Notes under the pieces: model-generated
What the model saw: only the letters and a program-made list of their open reading frames with translations
What the model was told of the DNA's origin: nothing
Database searches by the model: none
Program-made: the position numbers and the translations under genes
Shown here: positions 1 through 6,126 of the stretch, in pieces
Position numbering within the stretch: position 1 is the stretch's first letter
Layout of the letters: the number at the start of each line of letters is the position of its first letter
Assembly (NCBI RefSeq): GCF_938030755.1
Contig: NZ_CALHIF010000004.1
Location: 1 to 13,239 of the forward strand
Origin: an uncultured Granulicatella sp.
GTDB lineage: Bacteria > Bacillota > Bacilli > Lactobacillales > Aerococcaceae
Reading direction: 5' to 3'
DNA length: 13,239 bases

Positions 1-55
1 TAATAAAAACACCCCAAAAGTTAGATTTTGTGTCTAACTTTTGGGGTGCACTTCA
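1..55. mobile_element. Right terminal end of an IS3-family (IS150-type) insertion sequence, partial
   Basis: The stretch ends in TTTTGGGGTGCACTTCA (39-55). Read on the minus strand it begins TGAAGTGCACCCCAAAAG, which resembles the terminal inverted repeats I know from IS150-group elements of lactic acid bacteria (TG...CA ends with a CACCCCAAAAGTTAGA core). The window probably opens just at or after the stop codon of the transposase (TAA at 1-3 or 4-6). The transposase itself lies outside, so this is an inference from the end sequence only. The element boundary would fall after base 55. Confidence 0.55.
10..48. terminator. Perfect 16-bp stem-loop at the IS end
   Basis: CACCCCAAAAGTTAGA (10-25) and TCTAACTTTTGGGGTG (33-48) are perfect reverse complements around a 7-base loop. 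The stem probably ends transposase transcription or shields the element from outside reading. No T-run follows, so it is not a classic intrinsic terminator. Confidence 0.6.
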
Positions 56-91
56 CTTTCCGGTGGTTTTTTGTGCGCAAAAATAGAAAGT
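47..91. repeat. Short structured repeat element, copy 1
   Basis: The sequence TGCACTTCACTTTCCGGTGG (47-66) closely matches 12529-12549. ACTTTC (55-60) can pair with GAAAGT (86-91), and inside it TTTTTG (68-73) pairs with CAAAAA (78-83) around TGCG. In the second copy the outer stem has a different sequence (ACTTAG/CTAAGT) but still pairs. The left part (47-55) overlaps the inferred IS end, so the true border of the element is unclear. No function is known to me. Confidence 0.4.
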
Positions 92-97
92 AAGGTC

Positions 98-121
98 AAA
101 AATATCATATATGGTATTTTT
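98..121. repeat. 24-bp inverted repeat upstream of the small-peptide promoter
   Basis: AAAAATATCATA (98-109) faces TATGGTATTTTT (110-121). All positions are complementary except one T/G wobble, with no loop. It ends 14 bases before the -35 box at 136. It could be a repressor operator or a weak bidirectional terminator. Confidence 0.45.
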
Positions 122-135
122 GTTCGATCGTTTAG

Positions 136-164
136 TTGACGCACCAACGTAACTTTAGTACACT
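136..164 (+). promoter_or_regulatory. Sigma-A-type promoter of the small-peptide unit
   Basis: TTGACG (136-141) and TACACT (159-164) are separated by 17 bases, giving 5/6 and 4/6 matches to consensus at ideal spacing. Transcription would start near 171 and run to the terminator at 278-307, making an RNA of about 135 nt. Confidence 0.65.
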
Positions 165-189
165 TGAATTAAATTTGAAGAGAAACATC

Positions 190-291
190 ATGGAATTTTT
201 TATTATTGGTTTAGGCATCTTCTTACTAGTCATTAATTTCTTTACCGTTATCGAATATGTTAACAATTTCGTTATCGAAGCAGCTCTCTGA
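190..291 (+). CDS. 33-residue hydrophobic membrane peptide, unknown function
   Basis: ATG at 190 opens a 33-codon frame that begins MEFFIIGLGIFLLVINFFTV and closes with TGA at 289-291. A GAAGAGA element (177-183) lies 6 bases before the start. Residues 3-20 are strongly hydrophobic and would form one membrane helix. The few charges are acidic (Glu2, Glu22, Glu30), which differs from the Lys-rich tails of typical Fst/Ldr-type toxins. The last five codons lie inside the left arm of the terminator, so translation and termination are physically linked. The gene has its own promoter and terminator, which is why I think it is real although it is very short. I do not recognise a family. It could be a small regulatory or toxin-like membrane peptide, or a chance frame in a small RNA; no antisense RNA promoter is visible. 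Confidence 0.45.
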   Translation: MEFFIIGLGIFLLVINFFTVIEYVNNFVIEAAL

Positions 292-307
292 CCGAGCTGC
301 TTTTTTT
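278..307 (+). terminator. Rho-independent terminator of the small-peptide unit
   Basis: AGCAGCTC (279-286) pairs with GAGCTGCT (294-301) around a 7-base loop, extended by an A-T pair, and runs into seven T (301-307). Confidence 0.9.
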
Positions 308-401
308 GTTCCCCCTTTCAAGAATTTTTTTATGCTTAAATTTTTTTATTTTGTAAATCCGTTTCAAAATTTTGGTGAATTTTCTGTCATAAGCGCCCTT
401 C

Positions 402-681
402 GCTGGAATGGGAGAAACATAGCGTATCGCTTGTTGAAAAACGAAGAGCCTTCGGATTCTATAGGAATAACAATAACAGTCATAATCGATGTGAATTACT
501 GGCTCTGGAAATTCATTGCCTAGAGTCAGTTTGAAGCTCGATAGGAAATGAGACCGAGGCTCGTTCCGGTATAGCTATTGCTGTTCCTATGAAGATATCC
601 GAAAGTGCTCGTAGTTTTTCAATTCAAAAACTTACGAAGTACCTTCTCGTTGACTTTCAGCTTTTTAACCGAAAGGTTTTT
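402..681 (+). ncRNA. Unassigned long rod-like structured RNA candidate upstream of mreB
   Basis: About 260 nt fold back as one long interrupted helix. Pairings found by hand: 402-408/655-661, 412-416/644-648, 423-426/633-636, 434-442/614-622 (perfect 9 bp), 446-449/607-610, 450-457/597-605 (one bulge) and 461-475/576-590 (14 of 15 with one G-U). At the tip are a hairpin at 498-530 and an imperfect one at 535-576. The closing stem is followed by TTTTT (662-666) and then a small AACC-GAAA-GGTTTTT hairpin (667-681), so the plus strand is the likely transcript. 610-636 can form its own hairpin at the cost of the main stems, and 421-431 can do so on the other side. The overall shape recalls 6S RNA (closing stem, central bubble, long terminal stem), but it is longer than the usual 190-200 nt and I recognise no conserved 6S sequence. 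RNase P RNA, tmRNA, SRP RNA and T-box signatures are absent. No convincing promoter was found upstream. Confidence 0.5.
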
Positions 682-784
682 ATCCGTGAAAAATCACTAA
701 AGTGTTACAGAAAACGTTTTAATATTACGAAATAAAAAAGTTTCCTAAAAATCTATAAAATACAAGAATAAAAAGCTAAATTCT

Positions 785-841
785 GCTATACTAGAATAGA
801 ATTCTTACAGCCAAGTCTGTAGAAGAATTATCTAAGGAGGA
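785..841 (+). promoter_or_regulatory. mreB promoter (extended -10), leader hairpin and strong RBS
   Basis: TATACT (787-792) preceded by TG (785-786 plus one base, C) makes an extended -10; no good -35 is present. Just after the expected start, AATTCTTACAG (800-810) pairs with CTGT (817-820) and AAGAATT (823-829), leaving a 2-base bulge. AAGGAGG (834-840) then lies 7 bases before the GTG start at 848 and supports that start. Confidence 0.55.
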
Positions 842-847
842 AACAGT

Positions 848-1849
848 GTGGTTGCATTTAATTTTAAAGCACAAAATATCGGAATTGACTTAGGAACAGC
901 TAACACGATTGTTTATCTTGAAGATGAAGGAATTGTCACACGTGAACCTTCCGTTGTTGCAAAAAATATCGTTACAGAAGAAATTATCGCAGTAGGGAAA
1001 TCGGCTTTCGAAATGATTGGGAGAACGCCTGAAAATATCGTAGCATTACGCCCAATGAAAGATGGTGTAATCGCAGACTATAATACGACAACTGCTATGT
1101 TAAAATATTTCATCCAATCGATTGTTGGCCGCTCATTTTTTAAACCAGTGGTCATCATTTGTGTACCAAGCGGAATCACGGACGTTGAAAAAAGAGCCGT
1201 TTTAGATGCTACTAAATATGCTGGAGCGAAGGAAGCATATGTTGTGGAAGAACCTTTTGCAGCAGCAGTAGGAGCGGGATTGCCAATTACGGATCCAACA
1301 GGAAGCATGATTGTCGATATTGGTGGAGGAACAACGGACGTAGCAACGATTTCTTTAGGAGGAATCGTAAATAGTCGTTCGATTCGTGTAGGTGGAGATG
1401 AGCTCAATGAAGCTATTATCCAGCATGTTCGTAAAACGTATAATCTACTGATTGGTGAGCGTACAGCAGAGGAACTTAAGATTCAATTAGGATCTGCTTC
1501 TGTCGAAAAAGCGCAAGGAAGTATGCAAGTTCGTGGACGTGATATGGTAACAGGTCTTCCACGAGTAGTAGAAGTTCCCGCTAAAGAAATTGCAATTGCG
1601 ATGAGTGAGATTATTCATCAAATTTTAGATGCTGTTAAAGATGTGTTAGAACAAACACCGCCAGAAATTTCTGCGGACGTTATTGATCATGGGATCGTTC
1701 TGACAGGTGGGGGAGCAATGCTTCGTCATCTTGCAGAGATGATTTCTAAGGAAACGCAAGTGCCAGCGTTTGTTGCCAATGATCCACTAGATTGTGTGGC
1801 ATTAGGAACAGGAGCTATTCTAGCGAATCCATCATTAATGAAAAAATAG
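848..1849 (+). CDS. mreB: Rod-shape-determining actin homologue MreB
   Basis: Cytoplasmic ATP-binding actin-like protein that polymerises under the membrane and guides elongation-specific wall synthesis with MreC, MreD, RodA and PBP2. The 333 residues match the family length. Visible motifs: phosphate-1 loop DLGTAN (14-19), the VEEPFAAA segment around Glu134/135, phosphate-2 loop DIGGGTTD (157-164) and adenosine motif TGGGA (286-290). The sequence closely resembles Bacillus subtilis MreB as I recall it, for example VALRPMKDGVIADY and QSIRVAGDE-like segments. The GTG start follows a near-perfect Shine-Dalgarno; a second GTG two bases upstream is out of frame. It is the first gene of mreBCD, with 34 bases to mreC. 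The second actin gene at 4068 is the Mbl-type paralogue, so this one is MreB proper. Confidence 0.97.
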   Translation: MVAFNFKAQNIGIDLGTANTIVYLEDEGIVTREPSVVAKNIVTEEIIAVGKSAFEMIGRTPENIVALRPMKDGVIADYNTTTAMLKYFIQSIVGRSFFKPVVIICVPSGITDVEKRAVLDATKYAGAKEAYVVEEPFAAAVGAGLPITDPTGSMIVDIGGGTTDVATISLGGIVNSRSIRVGGDELNEAIIQHVRKTYNLLIGERTAEELKIQLGSASVEKAQGSMQVRGRDMVTGLPRVVEVPAKEIAIAMSEIIHQILDAVKDVLEQTPPEISADVIDHGIVLTGGGAMLRHLAEMISKETQVPAFVANDPLDCVALGTGAILANPSLMKK

Positions 1850-1883
1850 AGTCCGTTGAATAATTTAATAGAGGAGTGATGAT

Positions 1884-2732
1884 GTGAATCCAATTTTTTC
1901 AAATAAGAAACTAATTGGTTGGGTAATCGGAATCATTGTTGCATTAGCATTAATCATGTATTCCGTTACTTACGGAAGTAATATCGTGACTCAAGGTGTT
2001 AATGATGTAACCAATATTCTTGGAAGATTAGTCTCTTATCCAGCAAATAGTATTAATGATTTTATTGATAGTGTGGGTGATTTATCAAATACGTATCAGG
2101 AAAATCAATCCTTAAAACAAAAAATCGATACCATTCATGAATTAGAGGTTCAATTGAATGAGTTAAAACGTGATAATCAAAAAATGAAAGAAACGCTGAA
2201 ATTGCAAGATACGCTGAATGATTATACATTAGTGAATGCTACTGTCATTGCGCGTAATCCAGACACTTGGCGTGATGTGATTACGATTAATAAAGGATCA
2301 AATGATGGAATTCAACCTCAAATGTCTGTCATGAGTGATAATGGTTTAGTAGGAAAAGTTTTAGATGTGAATCCTACAAGCGCACGTATTGCCTTGTTAT
2401 CGAATGCTGATAATACTTTAGTTCGTGTTGCGGCGATGATTCAAAATGAAAAAGAACCAATCTACGGGACCATTACCGGATATGACGAAAAGACAAATAT
2501 GCTTGTTATGAGCCAAATTCAAGCTACTCAGGATATTAAAGTAGGGGATAAGGTTGTGACGAGTGGTCTTGGCGGCATTTCTCCAAACTCGCTATATATC
2601 GGAACTGTTGAAGAAGTGGCAATGGATCGTTTTGGGTTATATAAAGAAGTGAAAATTCGTCCAGCAGCAGATACGAATGATGTTCGTTATGTAACAGTAG
2701 TCATTCGTACAAGCGAAAGTGAGGGGCAATAA
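1884..2732 (+). CDS. mreC: Rod-shape-determining protein MreC
   Basis: Bitopic membrane protein with most of its mass outside the cell, where it forms filaments that activate PBP2-type transpeptidases in the elongation complex. The 282 residues show a short cytoplasmic N-terminus, one membrane helix (about 10-28), a coiled coil rich in Leu/Lys/Glu (about 70-108), then the two beta-barrel domains typical of MreC. The segment ARNPDTWRDVITINKGSNDG (123-142) and GLVGKV (154-159) are characteristic. It starts with GTG at 1884 behind GAGGAG (1871-1876). Its stop shares one base with the start of mreD, suggesting tight translational coupling. Confidence 0.95.
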   Translation: MNPIFSNKKLIGWVIGIIVALALIMYSVTYGSNIVTQGVNDVTNILGRLVSYPANSINDFIDSVGDLSNTYQENQSLKQKIDTIHELEVQLNELKRDNQKMKETLKLQDTLNDYTLVNATVIARNPDTWRDVITINKGSNDGIQPQMSVMSDNGLVGKVLDVNPTSARIALLSNADNTLVRVAAMIQNEKEPIYGTITGYDEKTNMLVMSQIQATQDIKVGDKVVTSGLGGISPNSLYIGTVEEVAMDRFGLYKEVKIRPAADTNDVRYVTVVIRTSESEGQ

Positions 2733-3292
2733 TGCGTAACTCCAGAAGAGTTTATTGGGTATTGTTTGTCTTTATTCTAGCTTTCCTAGTAGACGGTGTA
2801 TTGACGAATCATTTTTCAACTTTATTTCTGCGCTCTGGCTATAGTTTAACTCCAAGAATTATTATCATTGCAGTTGTATTGCTGAATTTTATGATTGACC
2901 ATAAGGCGATGTTTTGGTTTTCAGTGATTGCAGGATTCTTAGTAGATAGTTATTACGCGGGAATTCTAGGAATCTATATGGGAATATTTGCGGTCATTGT
3001 GCGAGTGATTCGTTTAGTACGTACGAATATTTTGCAAAATCCATTTACATTAGGATTAGCTTTAGTGTTCTTCTTAAGTTTGACAGAAGTTTCTGTTTAC
3101 TTCGTATATGCGCTAAGAGGCGTTGTCAGCATGGGCTGGAACGAGTTTTTAGTGGAACGATTAGGGGCGACGCTAATGCTCAATATCGTGATTTATTATA
3201 TTCTGTATATTCCACTTCGTAATTTTGCAAGGTGGGTGAATGCGACTCCAGTAGTGAGTCCACATGATTTAATCAATCATCGAAGAAGTTAA
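2732..3292 (+). CDS. mreD: Rod-shape-determining membrane protein MreD
   Basis: Polytopic membrane protein that binds MreC and completes the MreBCD scaffold. The 186 residues form about five or six hydrophobic helices with few charges. Typical MreD features are the early FLVDG segment, PRIIIIAVVLLNF near residue 42, and the AGFLVDSYYAGILGIYMG stretch (68-85), which matches the gene's usual 'G-hydrophobic-D-(Y)-G-LG' core. The start overlaps the mreC stop (TAATG), with GAGGGG (2721-2726) as RBS. It is the last gene of the operon, closed by the terminator at 3307. Sequence conservation in this family is low; the call rests on topology plus position after mreC. Confidence 0.92.
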   Translation: MRNSRRVYWVLFVFILAFLVDGVLTNHFSTLFLRSGYSLTPRIIIIAVVLLNFMIDHKAMFWFSVIAGFLVDSYYAGILGIYMGIFAVIVRVIRLVRTNILQNPFTLGLALVFFLSLTEVSVYFVYALRGVVSMGWNEFLVERLGATLMLNIVIYYILYIPLRNFARWVNATPVVSPHDLINHRRS

Positions 3293-3306
3293 TCTAGTAT
3301 ACCAAT

Positions 3307-3333
3307 AAGGGTTGGCGAGTGCCGGCCCTTTTT
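3307..3333 (+). terminator. Terminator after mreBCD
   Basis: AAGGGTTGGC (3307-3316) and GCCGGCCCTT (3321-3330) form a 10-bp stem with two G-U pairs around GAGT, followed by a run of five T (3329-3333). Confidence 0.9.
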
Positions 3334-3368
3334 GTTTAGGCTATTAATACCGACTGTTGTAGCATTTA

Positions 3369-3377
3369 TGCTATAAT
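3369..3377 (+). promoter_or_regulatory. Extended -10 promoter of the Pr6Pr-mbl unit
   Basis: TGCTATAAT (3369-3377) is a perfect -10 with the TGn extension. The -35 region (around 3349-3354) is poor. Together with the terminator just upstream it separates the next genes from mreBCD. Confidence 0.7.
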
Positions 3378-3411
3378 AAAGAGAATTAGTGTCTTTAGAA
3401 AGAGGAATGGA

Positions 3412-4053
3412 ATGAACAAAGAAATATTTTTGAAACTAAGTTTAATTTCTAAAGGGGTCATTGCTATATGCGCTTTAGTGGGATTCTTAATGGAGATGTT
3501 TCTCCATGGATGGCATTCTATTCGTTATTACACCAATCAATCTAATTTACTAGTAGTTATTTTTCTAATTTACTTACTGTTAAAATACCGTAAGGAAGGC
3601 CATTGGAGTAAGTGGGATATTCGCTTAAAAGGTGGAATCACCGTTGCGATTCTTCTAACAGGACTGGTGTACCATTTTATGCTAGCTCCTTTAAAAACAC
3701 CTGAAGAATTTTGGACGATAGAAAATTTTCTAGTGCATTATATTGTTCCTTATGGAGCATTGTTAGATTGGGCACTATTTGACAAAGGACATTGCTATAA
3801 GTGGTGGGACCCATTTGTATGGACGATTTTACCATTGGCGTATGCAATTATTTCTGTTGCGATTGCGTTAATTACACGAATCCCCATTGGAAATAACCCG
3901 GATGGACCGTTCCCTTATTTCTTCTTGAATGTCGATAAATATGGAATTTTAGGTGTTATTCAGTATAGTTTAGGATTGGCAGCCGCATTTTTAGTAGGCT
4001 CCTATGTCCTTGTACTTTTTAAAAATGGATTTAAATCAAAGGAATATTTATAA
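3412..4053 (+). CDS. Pr6Pr-family six-helix membrane protein, function unknown
   Basis: 213 residues with about six hydrophobic helices. It carries the patterns I associate with the Pr6Pr (FAR-17a/AIG1-like) family: RYYTNQSNLLV near residue 38-48, the HYIVP...LLDWALF stretch after the third helix (about 109-123), a tryptophan-rich WWDPFVW loop (130-136), and the late PFPYFFLNVDKYG segment (165-177). Eukaryotic relatives with this fold include lipid hydrolases, but no function can be stated for the bacterial branch from this sequence. ATG 3412 follows AGAGGAA (3401-3407). The next gene, mbl, begins 14 bases after the stop, so the two are almost certainly co-transcribed from the promoter at 3369. 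That places this protein next to the wall-elongation machinery, which is suggestive but not proof of a role there. Confidence 0.8.
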   Translation: MNKEIFLKLSLISKGVIAICALVGFLMEMFLHGWHSIRYYTNQSNLLVVIFLIYLLLKYRKEGHWSKWDIRLKGGITVAILLTGLVYHFMLAPLKTPEEFWTIENFLVHYIVPYGALLDWALFDKGHCYKWWDPFVWTILPLAYAIISVAIALITRIPIGNNPDGPFPYFFLNVDKYGILGVIQYSLGLAAAFLVGSYVLVLFKNGFKSKEYL

Positions 4054-4067
4054 GAGAGGAGACTTTC

Positions 4068-5147
4068 ATGCTTCGAGATATTGGTATTGACTTAGGAACT
4101 GCGAATATTTTAGTGTTTCTAAAAGATCGCGGGATTATTTTAAATGAACCTTCGTTAGTTGCTTTAGATGAGCGTACTGGAGAAGTGATTGCAGTCGGAG
4201 AACGAGCCTATCAAATGGTAGGACGTACTCCAAAAGAAATCAATGTTCATCATCCATTAAAAGGTGGAGTAATAGCGGATATTGCGGTTACTGAGCAATT
4301 ATTAGAATTATTCATGCAAAAATTAAACTTAAACAGCTGGTTTTCAAAACCCGATATTTTAATTTGCACGCCCACTAATATTACGACCGTAGAACAAAAG
4401 GCGATTATTCAAGCAGCGATTAAATGTGGTGGAAGAAATATCTATTTAGAAGAAGAACCAAAAGTGGCAGCTGTAGGAGTAGGGTTAGATATTTTTTCAC
4501 CAATTGGAAATATGGTAATTGATATTGGTGGTGGAACGAGTGATATTGCCGTTCTATCAATGGGCTCAACAGTGACAAGTCGCTCGATTAAATTAGCGGG
4601 TGACAATATGGACTTTGCGATTTCCGAATATATTAAAGACAAGTATCAATTAATCATTGGAGAACGAACTGCAGAGGCGATTAAGATGTCTCTTGGAAGT
4701 GCAGTAGAAGTTGAAAATGAATCTGATATGATTGTCAAAGGAAGAGATATGACGACTGGACTTCCAAAAACAGTGACAATCTATACAAATGAAATCTATC
4801 ATTGTCTAAAAGAAATGTTAGATACCATTGGAGAAGAAGCAAGACTTGTTCTTGAGTCAACTCCTCCAGAATTAGCTGGAGATATTATCGAACGTGGTGT
4901 GATGGTTACCGGTGGAGGCGCCTTGATTAATGGGATTGATCGCATGCTCTCTGAGAAACTTCAGGTTCCAGTGATGATTGCAGAAAATCCACTTCAAAGC
5001 GTGGCAATTGGAACAGGAATTTTATTAAATCGAATTAAATCTGAAAGAGGCATTTTTGCTGCAATTCGTAGAATTTTTAGTGCGAAGAAAGTGGTAATGA
5101 ATCCAACTGCGCATATGATTGATGATGAAAGGACAGAAGAATCATGA
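4068..5147 (+). CDS. mbl: Mbl-type MreB paralogue
   Basis: Second actin-like filament protein of Gram-positive cells, working with MreB in lateral wall growth. Motifs: DLGTAN (8-13), LEEEPKVAAVG (127-137), DIGGGTSD (152-159) and TGGGA (281-285). Segments such as CTPTNITTVEQKAI, IYLEEEPKVAA and LIIGERTAEAIK match B. subtilis Mbl as I recall it better than MreB. At 359 residues it is some 25 longer than Mbl; the extra length is a C-terminal tail (about 325-359) containing the basic, hydrophobic stretch GIFAAIRRIFSAKKVV, which could be an amphipathic membrane anchor (inference). AGAGGAG (4055-4061) is the RBS. The stop overlaps the next small gene by 4 bases. Confidence 0.94.
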   Translation: MLRDIGIDLGTANILVFLKDRGIILNEPSLVALDERTGEVIAVGERAYQMVGRTPKEINVHHPLKGGVIADIAVTEQLLELFMQKLNLNSWFSKPDILICTPTNITTVEQKAIIQAAIKCGGRNIYLEEEPKVAAVGVGLDIFSPIGNMVIDIGGGTSDIAVLSMGSTVTSRSIKLAGDNMDFAISEYIKDKYQLIIGERTAEAIKMSLGSAVEVENESDMIVKGRDMTTGLPKTVTIYTNEIYHCLKEMLDTIGEEARLVLESTPPELAGDIIERGVMVTGGGALINGIDRMLSEKLQVPVMIAENPLQSVAIGTGILLNRIKSERGIFAAIRRIFSAKKVVMNPTAHMIDDERTEES

Positions 5148-5338
5148 AAGAACAATTAAAGAATAGTCGAAATTTACTATTTACTGCTTTATTGCGTATT
5201 TTAGTTTTCCTTGTCATTGCCATCATCTTATTTGCTCTTGGTTTAATGATTGGATATGCAGTTCTTGGTGAAGGTAAAAATCCTCTCGATATTTTTTCTA
5301 AAGAAATTTGGGATAAGATTTTTAGATTTATTAATTAG
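5144..5338 (+). CDS. EpuA-family small membrane protein (often labelled 'DNA-directed RNA polymerase subunit beta')
   Basis: 64 residues: a basic N-terminus (MKEQLKNSRNLL), one long membrane helix (about 12-40), and a short tail with GEGKNPLDIFSKEIWDKI. This layout is that of the EpuA family. The product name referring to RNA polymerase in many records seems inherited and is not supported by the sequence, which has no polymerase-like domain. The start ATG overlaps the mbl stop (ATGA, 5144-5147), with AGGACAGAAG just upstream inside mbl, so translation is coupled to mbl. Its proximity to mbl suggests a membrane role in envelope growth, but the function is unknown. Confidence 0.75.
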   Translation: MKEQLKNSRNLLFTALLRILVFLVIAIILFALGLMIGYAVLGEGKNPLDIFSKEIWDKIFRFIN

Positions 5339-5349
5339 GAAGCATATAA

Positions 5350-5379
5350 ATTGACCTTTATTGACTATTGAAGTAGACT
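5350..5379 (+). promoter_or_regulatory. clpP promoter overlapped by a CtsR operator
   Basis: ATTGACC-TTT-ATTGACT (5350-5366) reads AGTCAAT-AAA-GGTCAAT on the other strand, matching the CtsR heptad repeat (A/G)GTCAAA-nAn-(A/G)GTCAAA at six of seven bases in each half. TTGACC (5351-5356) is also the -35 box, with TAGACT (5374-5379) as -10 at 17 bases. CtsR bound here would block RNA polymerase; heat or protein stress would release it. ctsR itself is not in the window. Confidence 0.85.
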
Positions 5380-5409
5380 TAAACAAATATTAGATTTGGA
5401 GGAAGTAGT

Positions 5410-5991
5410 ATGAATTTAATTCCAACAGTTATTGAACAGTCTTCACGTGGAGAACGTGCTTATGACATTTATTCACGCTTATTAAAAGACCGTATTATTA
5501 TGGTGAGTGGACCCGTTCATGATGACATGGCAAATGCGATTATCGCTCAATTATTATTTTTAGATGCACAAGATCCTGAAAAAGATATTTACATGTATAT
5601 TAACTCTCCAGGGGGAAGCGTAACAGCAGGTTTAGCCATCTACGATACAATGAACTTTATTAAAGCAGACGTTCAAACCATCGCGATGGGTCTAGCAGCT
5701 TCAATGGGTTCATTCCTATTAACAGCGGGTGCAAAGGGCAAACGCTTTGCTTTACCAAACGCTGAAATTTTAATCCACCAACCTTTAGGAGGAGCACAAG
5801 GGCAAGCGACAGAAATTGAAATCGCAGCGCGTCAAATCCTAAAAACACGTGAACGTTTAAATAAAATCTTGGCAAAACAAACAGGCCAAAAATTATCTCG
5901 TATCGAAAAAGATACAGATCGTGATAACTACATGACTGCACAAGAAGCTTTAGAATATGGCTTAATTGATGCGATTATGGAGAATAGATAA
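5410..5991 (+). CDS. clpP: ATP-dependent Clp protease proteolytic subunit ClpP
   Basis: Serine peptidase that forms a two-ring, 14-subunit chamber and degrades proteins fed by ClpC, ClpE or ClpX. The 193 residues match the family. The catalytic triad is complete: Ser98 in GLAASMGS, His123 in LIHQPLGG and Asp172 in TDRDNYM. The N-terminus (NLIPTVIEQSSRGERAYDIYSRLL) includes the processing-independent start typical of Firmicutes ClpP, and the oxyanion-loop INSPGGSVTAG (64-74) is intact. GGAGGAA (5398-5404) precedes ATG 5410. It is a single-gene unit between a CtsR-controlled promoter and the terminator at 6009. Confidence 0.98.
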   Translation: MNLIPTVIEQSSRGERAYDIYSRLLKDRIIMVSGPVHDDMANAIIAQLLFLDAQDPEKDIYMYINSPGGSVTAGLAIYDTMNFIKADVQTIAMGLAASMGSFLLTAGAKGKRFALPNAEILIHQPLGGAQGQATEIEIAARQILKTRERLNKILAKQTGQKLSRIEKDTDRDNYMTAQEALEYGLIDAIMENR

Positions 5992-6008
5992 TATTTTTAT
6001 CAATGATT

Positions 6009-6047
6009 CATGCAGAGGAACCGATGTGTTCTTCTGCATGTTTTTTT
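6009..6047 (+). terminator. Terminator after clpP
   Basis: CATGCAGA (6009-6016) pairs with TCTGCATG (6033-6040), extended by GAAC/GTTC inside, and is followed by seven T (6041-6047). Confidence 0.93.
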
Positions 6048-6070
6048 GCATTATATCTTCCTTTTTAGTC

Positions 6071-6099
6071 TTGGAAGCGGTACAATGGGAATGTATTAT
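6071..6099 (+). promoter_or_regulatory. Promoter of the NahK-like kinase gene
   Basis: TTGGAA (6071-6076) and TATTAT (6094-6099) are spaced by 17 bases. An alternative -10, TACAAT (6081-6086), lacks a good -35. Confidence 0.5.
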
Positions 6100-6126
6100 T
6101 TGTAAATTGCTAAAGGAGAAAAAGGA

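Noticed and set aside
257..523. 88-codon plus-strand frame over the IS-to-mreB spacer
   Set aside because: It crosses the terminator at 278-307 and the structured RNA, has no RBS and an unnatural composition (poly-Phe/Lys).
402..661. The folded region as RNase P RNA, tmRNA, SRP RNA or a T-box leader
   Set aside because: Their hallmark sequences (RNase P P4 core, tmRNA tag and tRNA-like ends, SRP tip loop, T-box AGGGTGG) are absent.
709..722. cre-like site (AGAAAACGTTTTAA) upstream of mreB
   Set aside because: It differs from the CcpA consensus at two key positions and lies about 60 bases above the promoter; AT-rich DNA gives such matches by chance.
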